From NCBI GenBank assembly GCA_024277615.1, contig JAJRUW010000015.1, positions 1 through 64,000 on the forward strand: a DNA stretch of 64,000 nucleotides, read 5' to 3'. The translations under genes and the position numbers were made by a program. Positions 1 through 9,214 of this stretch are shown here, one piece after another. The notes below the pieces were generated by a model, which did no database searches, had not been told where the DNA came from, and saw nothing but the letters and a program-made list of their open reading frames with translations. Position 1 is the stretch's first letter. Each line of letters begins with the position of its first letter. The DNA is from Fidelibacterota bacterium. GTDB taxonomy: Bacteria > Fidelibacterota > Marinisomatia > SCGC-AAA003-L08 > JACNLC01.

Positions 1-34
1 ACCGAGTCAATTCGGCTTCGGGCAACACACCGAT

Positions 35-83
35 CCCGGCTTCGCCGGGGAAAACAGTCAAATGAACTTCGTTCATCCGACCA
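35..83. repeat. Two short hairpins downstream of the FISUMP gene
   Basis: Two adjacent inverted repeats lie just after the stop of the minus-strand FISUMP gene. CCCGGC-TTC-GCCGGG occupies 35-49 and TGAAC-TTC-GTTCA occupies 63-75, and both have a TTC loop. Read on the minus strand, the second sits in TCGGATGAAC..GTTCAT, which closely resembles the hairpin at 43568-43584. They may act as a weak transcription end signal for the gene, but there is no T-run. I see them as members of dispersed palindromic repeats. Confidence 0.5.
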
Positions 84-95
84 CTGACGGACAGC

Positions 96-1115
96 CTAAT
101 CCCGGACGCAACGGACCGAGATGCCGTCCGGGTTAGTGTTGCTGTTCCGGTAGACCCCTGAACTGCTGTAATACAATATCCGGCCCCAGGCGCTGGCGCT
201 ATCGCTCGTCGTCGAAGACCAGAAGTAGCCACCGTTGCCCATATCGTCGTAGCCCCATTGATATAGTTGCGGTAACCACCCGGAGGGGCCAGAAAACCGG
301 ATGACCCGAATTCTCCATTGTTTCCCAAGTCACCACTGTTCCACACACCGGCATTGCCGGCAAGCATACTACCCTCATTTGTCCCCCGCCATCCGGAACT
401 ATGGACCTCATCATAACTCATGCCCAATGCCATCTCCAGATCCATCCATTCTTCATCGCCGGGTACATGCCAGCCTTCCGGGCAGACGCCCAGGTCGTCA
501 TCCACCGCATACCAGTTGTAGAGATTGCTATAGGTTTCAACATTGGCAGGATCATTATCATAAACCTCATAGGCGCTGGTTGACAGATTAACCCATCCCG
601 AATTACTGTAATCTGTGGGTATGAGATCACCATTCCGATAATGAGTCACTTTCAGGTTCTCTGCCATCCATTCCTGGCTGCCGATAGCGATCGTCTGGTA
701 GGTGTTGCCGTCAATATCGACTACTGTATTTGCAATGCCAACAGAGATGACTTCACAGGCCGTATCATATCCATCGCCGGTAGTAACCCTCAGGCATACA
801 GAATATACTCCCGTATCCGTAAAAATATGCATTGGGTCCTCCTCAATGGAAATCGGACTGCCGTCGTCAAAATCCCATTCATATAGCAGGTCTATTCCAC
901 TACCGATGCAGGATGTGTTGGTGAATGTAACCTGCAGTGGTGGTTCACCTCTGTCGGATTTGCGATGAAACCGGCCTGCGGTGGCGGATTTTCCAGTATG
1001 ATATAAACGAACTCTACAATGTCACAGACATTCAACATGCCGTCACCGGTCACATCACAAACCTGACCGAATAACGGGAATAAAAAAATCAGAGTGATAA
1101 CAATATTTTCTTCAT
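96..1115 (-). pseudogene. Dockerin-PKD-FISUMP secreted protein with three 1-base frameshifts
   Basis: A good Shine-Dalgarno (AAGGAGA) precedes an ATG at 1115, but frame 0 stops after eight codons. Reading through three one-base deletions restores a coherent protein of about 340 aa. In order it has a signal peptide (ITLIFLFPLFGQ), one dockerin-like repeat (DVTGDGMLNVCDIVEF), a PKD domain (YEWDFDDGSP, VCLRVTTGDG) and a FISUMP domain (IGSQEWMAENLK, CPEGWHVPGDEEW, ending ISVRCVRD before a TAG). The breaks lie near 1104 (T-run), 949 and 254 (G/C-run). The middle segment from 948 to 256 is open throughout. FISUMP proteins are secreted or surface proteins of unknown function, common in Fibrobacter and relatives. 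The clean reading in every segment argues for very recent decay or homopolymer errors in the assembly. Confidence 0.8.
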
Positions 1116-2265
1116 AGTTATTTTCTCCTTTGATAAAATAATTTGGTTCTCACATGTTCAATTTTAATATCTAAAGGTCATCTATTAAAACCTATAATCA
1201 AAATATGTATTAGTGCTATTGGGATAAGCTATTTCGACCGGCCGGAGCCTGCATTGATGCTGCCGACAACAACTTCCCATTGTGCACACTTTGTCAAATA
1301 AATCTCAACATACTATGTGAAAATGAGTGATATGCTTTCGGACCTGCCGTTAAAATTAAAATCAGGCAGAAATTAATACCATCTGCAATTGAATCGGCAT
1401 TTCTGAAGACCGATACCCGCGCATTATTAATATCCGCTGAAATTAATACAGAAACCCCGGTTGGATTCAATATGGAATCTTGGTCATAAGAGTATTTTTG
1501 TGAGATCATCAGGAAAATTTTCATCTTATAAAACTGCCGCGTTTCACTTTTTATCCCGACATGATCCCAAAAACAACCGGGATTTCATACCGATTTGTTG
1601 GACTTAACTCTATTGTGGGACCGGCAAGGTGAATGATTCCAGCTATTGTGAAAGCATTAACAGGATTATTCCGGGGATTGTAAGCACATTGCGATATTTC
1701 TGTCATCAATGAGTTATTTATTTGTAAATTCCAACCGGATTTGAGATATAAATAAAATCTTTTGACTGATATGAATTTATGTGATGGAAATGGCGAGTTT
1801 GCCACAAAATTCAGGCTTGGTTTTATATTTGGTGCCATTCTTTTCAATTTTCCACATGAATTCGTTAATATTTGCGTACTCAAGACATATTGGTTGCATT
1901 CCTGACATTCATCAGAATCCCTGAATAAATAAGTCAAACAAACTTACCGGCAGATATTGATCTGTTGGTAATTGATAAAAATGAGAACGAAACCGGTATT
2001 TGAAGCCATCAAAATCCTTAACATAATAAATGTTTAACTACTTTCGAGTTTACTTTATCCAAAAAGGAATAGTTCTGGATACTCCTTCGCTTCTGACTCA
2101 TCGCTGGTTTAAAACTTAATTTAAAGCATTGAAGATAAACCAAAGCTCTTTGCGATAAAAAGACTATCATCATGTTCAACTTTGCATCCTACCGTTTGAT
2201 GGCAGAATTTTTATTTGGGTTTCTCTTTGATGAAAATGTTTTATGTACTAATGAAAGGATTCCAG
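1116..2265. other. 1.15-kb spacer with no convincing gene
   Basis: I find no convincing gene here. The longest open stretches on the minus strand (1294-1524 and 1551-1937) start with weak codons and lack ribosome binding sites. The second reads somewhat like beta-barrel strands (YLYLKSGWNLQINNSLM), so it could be a decayed outer-membrane gene. On the plus strand around 1234-1310 a short open stretch contains ACIDAADNN, reminiscent of the CIDAGN motif in the beta-helix gene at 44.9 kb. The spacer is AT-rich and must carry the promoter of the gene starting at 2266. Confidence 0.4.
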
Positions 2266-5200
2266 ATGAATATAACTATAAGACCTAAATTCCCCTTCAT
2301 TATCTTGATATTCAATGTTTTTTGCCTGTCGGGCGAGAGAAAACCCACAGTAAATCAGCATATCCCAGAAAATAATCCGACAGCACATGCCAATATTCTT
2401 CTGTTGGACACATATCAGATAGATAGCACCAAGACATTGACAATGTTAGATTGGCAGAATCTGCCCCCTTCACTAAGCCGCCCCGAGTCCAAATTTGCCG
2501 CCAATGGCAGCCCGGATGTAGTCCCCACAAACCCCGTGCGAGACATGGATTTTGTTATTCCCGAGGCAAATCGTCTTGAATACACAAAGAGAAGAACCGA
2601 GCCCAAAGTGACCATCATTAAGAATAAGGAGCGTATTCCCCAGGATGATGGTGGTTTGAATAATTGGGATGAATCTCGTAATCCGTATAAAAGGCGTAAA
2701 GACGGATTCACAACCCCAATTGCAGACCGTGAAAATCCAATACATTCTCAAAATCCGCAACCTCATGCATCCAATTATGGTATCATTGAAAAAGAAGTGG
2801 TAAAATTTGCAAACAGTGATGATGAGATTATCTCCATTCTTACCGCCAATCACCTGCCCTATGACTACAGGAACGGAGAGTTCATTTTAGATCATTCTGT
2901 AACTGGCATCCTTAGACAGATGGATGTACTGTTTTTGAAAATCGGTAGAAATTTCACTCCGGATGCATCGGCGAAACATGACAGCACGGGCGGGCAGAAT
3001 GTTAACAGAAACAACTGGACGGACAACGACGATAACAATCTCGACATACCTGACTACAGCGGTCATGAACCTTTTTATGTGGAGTCAACATTAACTTGTG
3101 CCAATTCAGGAACTGTCTGGAATGTGGAGTATAGTCTGTTGGCTCAACATCCCTATCCGGGAGATCTTGACATTTTTATCGTTCATAATTCCGGTGTTGA
3201 AGTCCAGCATCTGATTTGGCAGCACAATTATTTCATCACTGATGACAATGGTCTGGATGATGATCCTGAAGCGGATGATGATATTTATTTCACAGACAGA
3301 ATAACCAATGCCTTTGACGGCATGGATGCCGGAGGGACCTGGTCGCTGCAGTGCTGGGATGTATATGCCGGCTATGTGGGTACCCTTGATTGGTGGTCTA
3401 TCACCGTTTACTTTGGAAATGATTGTGTTACCGAGGCACCCTTTGATGAAGATGACGCCTGTTACCAGGAAGTGATTGAGAGTGACTCCTATTGTTGTAC
3501 GAACATCTGGGATACAACTTGCGATAATGAATATTGGAATTGCTATTCTGCTACTTGCGTTGAAATGCCCTTCGTTCCCGTTGATAATTGCTATGAGGAA
3601 ACGGTGATGAATGATAATTACTGCTGTGATACACAATGGGATAATATCTGTCAGTGCAGCTATATGGACTGCGTGGGAGGTGGTGCGGATATACCACAGA
3701 TTTTATCAGCCGAAATTGTGGATGCGGTTGATAGTGACGAAGACGGTTATCTCGAAAGTTGGGGCGTAGATTTATATCTGGATACGGTCTGTGAGGGCAC
3801 TGCTCCCAATGTGCTGTTGAATTTCACAGACGATCACGGTGGATTTTCGTATGAATACGGTCCCTTTGTACTTGACGGAAGTGGGGATTCGTATTATTTT
3901 CACACCTCCGGTTGGGATATGATAGATTATGATATGGATGGACCTGAGGAGGTGGTAATTTCATTTATCATTTCCAACTACTATGGTAGTGACGAAGTTA
4001 CATTACCTGTCATGGTGGACCGTGACTGCGTTGCATCACCTTATCTGCTTAGTGATACCTGCTATCAGACGGTAGTCGGGGAAGACACCTACTGCTGTAG
4101 CACTCTTTGGGATTCAATCTGTGAAGACGAATACTGGGCCTGTTACTCCGCCACCTGTGTTGAAGCTCCCTACGATTCAAATGACGATTGCTATCTTGAA
4201 ACTATAATAAATGATCCCCATTGCTGCGACACCGACTGGAATTTGACATGCGTTTGTGATTACCACTATTGTACACCTGAAGATGACAGTCCGTTTTTCA
4301 TCAACAGTGTAGATATCATCAATGGTATAGATGATGATGATGACGGCTGGCTGGAGTCCTGGGATTATTCCGTATTAGTCAGTACATGTTTGGGTACTGC
4401 GGCTAATGTTATGTTACATGTATTGTTCACCGGGATGGGTGTAGATTACGGAATAGGTACATCTCTGGGGAATATTGAGCCGGGTGGTGTACATGAGTTC
4501 ATCTTAACTTCATACAGATACTCAAGTACATTTCTCGGTTTGGATACGCCTCAGGATATCAACTTTACCATATTTGCCATAAATGATTATATGATGACTC
4601 CCAATTATGAAATTGACGTCCCGGTTGACACTGGATGTGCTGCAGACCTTCCCGAGCACTCATTTCCATGGTTTATTTGTTACGATGATGTCATTTCCAC
4701 AGACTCCTATTGCTGTGATACAGCATGGGATGATAGTTGTGAAGCGGAGTTATGGGATTGCTATACGGCCGACTGTGTGAACCCCTATCCTATTGACGAT
4801 ACCTGTTATCAGGATGTGATTTCATTCAATTACTATAACTGCTGTGGAGATTGGAACGAATATTGTCAAATGGCATACTCATACTGTGTTGACACAGCTT
4901 GCAACGACATTCCCGGCGATATCAATCAGGATGGAATGGTAGATGTGACTGACATTATAAATCTGGTGGGTATTATTCTGGAATTGCTGCCACCGGCCGC
5001 TCCCTGCGAATTTTCGGTTGCGGACCTGGTTCCTGACGGAACACTCAATGTATCCGACGTAGTCAATCTGGTAGGGATGATCCTCAATCCTGCAATGACC
5101 GCTGCTTCCCCCGTTACTCAGGCTACCCTGTACCTGAGTGGAACCGCCTTGAAAATCAGTGCCGTCGGACAAGTGGCCGGAATCCAGTTGGAAACCGAAG

Positions 5201-5667
5201 GTGATTTCAGTATCAGCACTTCATATCTGCCTGAAAACTGGAAATTGCAGCGCTCCGATCATATCATACTGATCTTTTCCAATGACGGCAGCCCGCTGGA
5301 CGATGACAGGCTCTTTTCCTTTGATGGCGATCTCACTATCCGGTCAGGTATTGTGGCGGATTGGCATAGCCATAGTATCTCTGCAGATTTGACTGTCCGG
5401 AGCGACCGTTTTGAACTACTCGGGGCTTACCCGAATCCCTTTAACCCCGCCACGGATATCACCTATAACCTGCCCCGGGACAGCCGGGTTGACCTTGCGG
5501 TTTATAATGTACTGGGGAAACGAGTGGAGCAGTTGGTTAAGGAAAAACAAACTGCCGGACAGTACCATATTTGGTGGGATGCTGCAACCCTGCCAAGCGG
5601 TATTTATTTTGTGAAAATGGTCACACCTGAGGATGAAGACACTCAACAACTGCTGCTGCTGAAGTGA
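2266..5667 (+). CDS. Secreted P-domain / Cys-rich repeat / dockerin protein with T9SS sorting tail
   Basis: The ATG at 2266 is preferred because AAAGGA sits 6 bases upstream and a signal peptide follows directly (FPFIILIFNVFCLSG); an open frame extends to 2215. About 1133 aa. Order: pro-region; proprotein-convertase P-domain at about 262-386 (HPYPGDLDIFIVHNSG, GGTWSLQCWD); three pairs of Cys-rich modules at about 388-472, 588-670 and 792-878, each unit like CYQxVxxxDxYCCxxxWDxxC; two beta-rich spacers; two dockerin-like repeats at about 880-943 (GDINQDGMVDVTDIINLVG); a cohesin-like beta domain; and a T9SS type A sorting domain at the end (YPNPFNPATDITYNL, LPSGIYFVKM). It should be exported by T9SS to the cell surface. 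No catalytic domain is visible, so an adhesin or scaffold is more likely than an enzyme. CC-W-C modules of this type recur in large secreted proteins of environmental bacteria. Their function is unknown to me. Confidence 0.85.
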   Translation: MNITIRPKFPFIILIFNVFCLSGERKPTVNQHIPENNPTAHANILLLDTYQIDSTKTLTMLDWQNLPPSLSRPESKFAANGSPDVVPTNPVRDMDFVIPEANRLEYTKRRTEPKVTIIKNKERIPQDDGGLNNWDESRNPYKRRKDGFTTPIADRENPIHSQNPQPHASNYGIIEKEVVKFANSDDEIISILTANHLPYDYRNGEFILDHSVTGILRQMDVLFLKIGRNFTPDASAKHDSTGGQNVNRNNWTDNDDNNLDIPDYSGHEPFYVESTLTCANSGTVWNVEYSLLAQHPYPGDLDIFIVHNSGVEVQHLIWQHNYFITDDNGLDDDPEADDDIYFTDRITNAFDGMDAGGTWSLQCWDVYAGYVGTLDWWSITVYFGNDCVTEAPFDEDDACYQEVIESDSYCCTNIWDTTCDNEYWNCYSATCVEMPFVPVDNCYEETVMNDNYCCDTQWDNICQCSYMDCVGGGADIPQILSAEIVDAVDSDEDGYLESWGVDLYLDTVCEGTAPNVLLNFTDDHGGFSYEYGPFVLDGSGDSYYFHTSGWDMIDYDMDGPEEVVISFIISNYYGSDEVTLPVMVDRDCVASPYLLSDTCYQTVVGEDTYCCSTLWDSICEDEYWACYSATCVEAPYDSNDDCYLETIINDPHCCDTDWNLTCVCDYHYCTPEDDSPFFINSVDIINGIDDDDDGWLESWDYSVLVSTCLGTAANVMLHVLFTGMGVDYGIGTSLGNIEPGGVHEFILTSYRYSSTFLGLDTPQDINFTIFAINDYMMTPNYEIDVPVDTGCAADLPEHSFPWFICYDDVISTDSYCCDTAWDDSCEAELWDCYTADCVNPYPIDDTCYQDVISFNYYNCCGDWNEYCQMAYSYCVDTACNDIPGDINQDGMVDVTDIINLVGIILELLPPAAPCEFSVADLVPDGTLNVSDVVNLVGMILNPAMTAASPVTQATLYLSGTALKISAVGQVAGIQLETEGDFSISTSYLPENWKLQRSDHIILIFSNDGSPLDDDRLFSFDGDLTIRSGIVADWHSHSISADLTVRSDRFELLGAYPNPFNPATDITYNLPRDSRVDLAVYNVLGKRVEQLVKEKQTAGQYHIWWDAATLPSGIYFVKMVTPEDEDTQQLLLLK

Positions 5668-5876
5668 GCCTTTTGACAGCTCACACATTGCCCAAAGGCA
5701 TTGGGACAGAGATTGAACCCTGCCTGAACGGTAAACAGGACCCGTTCATTCCTGGTACTCGCCGGTCGGGAATACAATTTTGCTGAATATGTCGAAAGAG
5801 AAACTACCGGCAAATCCGACGAAGTAATATGATCTTGAATGTATGGGTAACCGAAAATTAATAGAAGCCGGGATGA
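5668..5876. other. Spacer with small inverted repeats
   Basis: GTGAGC (5664-5669, overlapping the stop codon) can pair with GCTCAC (5679-5684). CCCAA and TTGGG form a second small stem shortly after. Neither is followed by a T-run, so a factor-independent terminator is possible but weak. No coding signal is visible. Confidence 0.3.
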
Positions 5877-6135
5877 CTGGAGAAATTTATTCTATTTGGC
5901 GGTTACCCCCGAAGTAGTAAAATTACCTGCAAAAGCCCCTATAATTAAACACCTGCACGAGATGCCCAATGACTATGTCATTAAAGATATCGGAGCAACT
6001 TTTACTATCGGTAACATTGAGCAGTTCAATCATCTGCTGAAATACCTGGCTTTGAATACCGGCAGTTTATTTTCCGTGAATGCCGTTTCAGAGTCTGCGC
6101 CGGACGGATTATTACTGCAATCCATGTTGGGATGA
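5877..6135 (+). pseudogene. Remnant of an AAA ATPase with DUF4143-type C-terminus
   Basis: Translation gives LEKFILFGGYP, then after removing one C from a five-C run at 5906-5910, EVVKLPAKAPIIKH and later LLKYLALNTGSLFSVN. This matches the junction and helical segment of the archaeal/bacterial AAA ATPases carrying DUF4143 (typical L-x-YLLYGGYPEVV and LxxYLLxNxGSxxSxN). The P-loop ATPase half is missing upstream and the rest of DUF4143 is missing downstream, so this is a fragment of about 86 codons. The open frame alone could be annotated as a short hypothetical gene, but the motif order and the frameshift say decayed gene. These ATPases are often mobile or laterally acquired. Confidence 0.6.
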
Positions 6136-6187
6136 ACCTCTGTACCCCCCTTTTTGTGGATTGTTTTTTAGAGTGCACTGACCATAA

Positions 6188-8665
6188 TCAGTCGCTGTTG
6201 GGGGACTGATTCAGAATCAGATTCACAACCAGCACTATATCCATTACATCGATACTGCCATCACTATTCAGATCACCGGCCCATTCCTGATATTGTGTAG
6301 GTTCCGTTTGACCTAAAATAATATTGATCATCAGGATTACATCAAGTATATTCACCGAATTGTTCTGATCCAGATCACCGAGAGATGTCACGGATACCAA
6401 TTGAAAGGAACTTTCCTGAGACCATTCTGACCAGGATAAATTCTGGTCACGGTATCTCACCCGCCAGCGGAAAATCTCTCCGGCAACCAGAACTCCCGTT
6501 TCAATCTCATATCGGCTCAGGTCGATGCCCTCGTTCAGGTCCACAGGCAGATACTCAGGCACTCCCGTATCACCGTAGATATTTTCCCAGTTCTGGACTC
6601 CATCGACCAGGGGCAAATCCCAACTGCCTGTTTCATCGATCAACTGGAACTGCGAGCTCATTACTTCCGCATCACCGGTGTAGGCTGATGCAATTAAAGT
6701 GACCGGTTCCAAAGCCAGGGACTGCGGAGCAAGGACAACTGGAGTCGTGGGCGGCTGAAGATTACGATCCCTTGAGAAACTGTCGATGAGTACATTTTCA
6801 AGCGGAAGGTCCGTGTTCCCCAGGCTGTAAGTCCTGGCCGTGTAGCTGTTCCCTGCAATATCCACATCGACGAGGGTATAATTGTAGTGATCATAGGCGC
6901 AGGTGATTTCCGGATAATCCTGTTGATTGCCGTACATTCCCCAACGATCCAAAGCACTGCCACCGCCGCCTGAAAGCATCAATCGCAAATTACCTTCTGC
7001 AACAGCGCCCCGTTCGTAGTTGTGAGAATGACCGTAGGTGAGCAGTTCGGCTTCGTCGTACTGATTCAACAGAGGGATCACCTGTTCCTGAACCCAGTTC
7101 GTATTTCCGTCGGGCCATATTTCACTGTGCCCCGGATGATGATCGAATATAAAAATCCATTGTATGGACTCGTCCCCGTCTGCGGCAGTGAGTTCTCCCT
7201 CAAGCCAGCTCAGTTGCATATTCCCCTGAATATTGCTGTTCAATGCTATGAACAGAACCGGACCAATCCTGAAATCGTAATATTTCTCTCCCTCGGCTCC
7301 GCTGAAATCATCATATTGCATATAATCATAATAATAGGGTGCCTCCCCCTCATGATTCCCGATGCTGACCATATAGGGTAATGATTGTGTCAGCGATGAT
7401 ATGGGGCTGAAATACTCGTTGCGATACTGCGGGAGGGTCCAGCCGTTGGTGACAATATCTCCCACATTGAAAATGAGATTGAAATTGTTTGCATAGTCCG
7501 TACCGTACAGCTCCGTGATTTTCTCCTTCATCGCTTCAACAACCATGGTATGCGCAGCTACATCCGTACGCGAATCTCCGTAAACGGCAAAACGGATGTG
7601 CCCTGCGTAATTATTATCCGGTTGTGTCCGGAACGAAAACACCGGCGAAGAGGCAGAATCGGTGAGGCACTGATAAAAATAAGTGGTGTTGGGCTGCAAT
7701 CCGGTAAGCTGTACTGTATGCCAATAGGTTTGCTCATCCAGAATCTGTGTTGTGCCGGAACCCTGCTGCCCTAGTAATTCGGTGAGACCGTAATTCACAA
7801 GGGATTCCGTGGAAAGGGTCGAATGCCAGCAGATGTAAATAGAATTGGGCGTGGGACTCTGCAGATAAGGTTTCATTTCTGCATTTTCAGGAGAAGGGAT
7901 GTCATGGCCAAACCCTCCGAGAACGGCTATTTCGGAGGCTGTCAGATCTGTATCATAAAGTGCTACCCGGGCGATATCAAATGCATTATCTTCCCCGTTA
8001 TTATCCGCGAAAAAAAGTACCATGTTCTGATCGTTCGACGAATATAAGGCAAACCGTCCCTCAAATGTCTGGGCGCCTCCGGCATGCAGGAACTGACCAT
8101 CCAGATAATAGTCATAGTGAACCCCAAGATTACTGCTGATCACAAGCCTGTACCATTCTCCGGGGATGATCTGATAGTCAGAATATCCGGTATCGCCCAC
8201 ACCGATTGTATTCGCAGGGGATACAAAAGCATCCGCATCGTTGCTGTTAGACCAATTGGTCTGATAGAAAGCATACCATTGCCCGCCTGCAGGTATCCTG
8301 AAATCAATGACAATGGAGAAGCGGTTAACCCATTGTGGATTATCGCCGCCGCTCCCGTTGGGTGGAATATCATGGTAACAGCGATAATAACTGCCCGTAC
8401 CGATACTTACGGCTCCATCTTCATCAGTTGGACCCTCTGTCGGCTGGTGAGTTCCCACCAGCTCCAGTGCATTGCCGATTTCGGCCGCAGTGAGACTGTC
8501 AGGATTGTCAAAAGTCCAGAGTCCTGCCAGATCCCGCGTCAGGCGGGAGGCGTTATTGACCCAGAAAGGATTCCGGGCCGGTTGAGTGTATAAATTGCCT
8601 TCTGTTTTCTCACCGTATAGAAAAATGAAAAAGAGAAAAAAAACCGGTAGATATCTTCCGTACAA
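6188..8665 (-). CDS. Secreted LamG / purple-acid-phosphatase-like metallophosphoesterase with dockerin
   Basis: 825 aa from a TTG start at 8665. There is no in-frame ATG near the signal peptide (YLPVFFLFFIFLYG), and AGGGGG lies just upstream. Residues about 30-255 look like a LamG/concanavalin-like fold (LAGLWTFDN, FDIARVALYDTDLTASEI). Residues about 260-350 are fibronectin-like (LTGLQPNTTYFYQCLT). A calcineurin-type phosphoesterase follows with all blocks: GDSR at about 362, GDIV at 400, GNHE at 433, HHPGH at 505 and GHSHNYERG at 543. The C-terminus is two dockerin-like repeats from about 761 (GDLDQNNSVNILDVIL, GDLNSDGSIDVMDIVL). It probably hydrolyses extracellular phosphomonoesters or nucleotides. 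It lacks a T9SS tail. A phosphodiesterase role is an alternative. Confidence 0.85.
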   Translation of the reverse strand: MYGRYLPVFFLFFIFLYGEKTEGNLYTQPARNPFWVNNASRLTRDLAGLWTFDNPDSLTAAEIGNALELVGTHQPTEGPTDEDGAVSIGTGSYYRCYHDIPPNGSGGDNPQWVNRFSIVIDFRIPAGGQWYAFYQTNWSNSNDADAFVSPANTIGVGDTGYSDYQIIPGEWYRLVISSNLGVHYDYYLDGQFLHAGGAQTFEGRFALYSSNDQNMVLFFADNNGEDNAFDIARVALYDTDLTASEIAVLGGFGHDIPSPENAEMKPYLQSPTPNSIYICWHSTLSTESLVNYGLTELLGQQGSGTTQILDEQTYWHTVQLTGLQPNTTYFYQCLTDSASSPVFSFRTQPDNNYAGHIRFAVYGDSRTDVAAHTMVVEAMKEKITELYGTDYANNFNLIFNVGDIVTNGWTLPQYRNEYFSPISSLTQSLPYMVSIGNHEGEAPYYYDYMQYDDFSGAEGEKYYDFRIGPVLFIALNSNIQGNMQLSWLEGELTAADGDESIQWIFIFDHHPGHSEIWPDGNTNWVQEQVIPLLNQYDEAELLTYGHSHNYERGAVAEGNLRLMLSGGGGSALDRWGMYGNQQDYPEITCAYDHYNYTLVDVDIAGNSYTARTYSLGNTDLPLENVLIDSFSRDRNLQPPTTPVVLAPQSLALEPVTLIASAYTGDAEVMSSQFQLIDETGSWDLPLVDGVQNWENIYGDTGVPEYLPVDLNEGIDLSRYEIETGVLVAGEIFRWRVRYRDQNLSWSEWSQESSFQLVSVTSLGDLDQNNSVNILDVILMINIILGQTEPTQYQEWAGDLNSDGSIDVMDIVLVVNLILNQSPNSD

Positions 8666-9126
8666 AATGTGCCCCCTGATGATACAATATTTGATTTTTA
8701 TGACATTGAAATTTAGGGCATAAAAATCTTCCCGGTAAATTATTATTGAGGGGAATTATTTATGTCAACCCCTGCAGGGTTGCAAAACATCCTATAACCC
8801 ACAATTTTATTTCCGGAGAGCTCGACCTGCAGCTCCTATAAACCGTTAAAACGGATACATTATTTTTTCTCCTCCTGTTCCCACGGATGAATCCGTGGAC
8901 TACTGATGACGACGGGTGCACCAATTTTAACCTCACCTCTGCCGGCTACTTTTCTCTCCCCCTGACAAGGGTGAGATGCCCGAAGGGCAGTGGGGGTCCA
9001 AAAATCCTAATAGCCTCTTTTGAGAGTGACAGCGACTGCAGTCGGCCCTGTCAGGCGCGGGGCGTTCCCGCCGGTTCAAATCAAATCCGGAAAAAACATC
9101 ATTGCCCGTATTCTCAAAGCTTTGTA
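8666..9126. other. Hairpin-rich intergenic region, no gene
   Basis: The spacer runs between divergently transcribed genes. A 99-codon plus-strand ORF (8887-9186) is only an accidental opening through palindromic sequence. It shows no family features and runs into the lexA control region. The sequence is dominated by the short inverted repeats described in the next entry. Confidence 0.6.
8766..9071. repeat. Cluster of at least six short palindromes
   Basis: Inverted repeats in order: CAACCC-N5-GGGTTG at 8766-8782; GAGCT..AGCTC at 8818-8835; CCGTT-AA-AACGG at 8843-8854; CCACGGAT-GA-ATCCGTGG at 8881-8898; a nested element at 8958-8996 with outer CCCCC/GGGGG and inner GCCC-GAA-GGGC; CGACTGCAGTCG (perfect 12-mer) at 9033-9044 inside GACAG..CTGTC; and GCGGG-N5-CCCGC at 9057-9071. 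Stems have different sequences, so this is not one tandem repeat but a pile-up of different REP-like units. Three of them recur elsewhere in the window. Confidence 0.7.
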
Positions 9127-9180
9127 ATTTACTTACGATTTACTTACGAGCTTTTGCAACTTTGTCTGTACTTTGAACAG
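9127..9180 (+). promoter_or_regulatory. Candidate lexA control region (tandem 11-mer and CTGT-N7-ACAG)
   Basis: A perfect head-to-tail 11-bp repeat, ATTTACTTACG at 9127-9137 and 9138-9148, spans one helical turn per copy. It is followed by the dyad CTGT-N7-ACAG at 9166-9180, 34 bases before the lexA start. LexA boxes differ between phyla; CTGT-N8-ACAG is the enterobacterial form, so the dyad is one base shorter. Which element, if either, LexA binds is inference. Confidence 0.35.
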
Positions 9181-9214
9181 GGTTAATCGTCACAATAAAA
9201 AAAACGGAGGTTCT

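Noticed and set aside
1551-1937. 128-codon minus-strand ORF
   Set aside because: TTG start without Shine-Dalgarno, unusual composition and no recognisable family. At most a decayed beta-barrel gene, so recorded only in the spacer description.
8887-9186. 99-codon plus-strand ORF upstream of lexA
   Set aside because: It runs through the palindrome cluster and the lexA control region, has no ribosome binding site and resembles no protein family.
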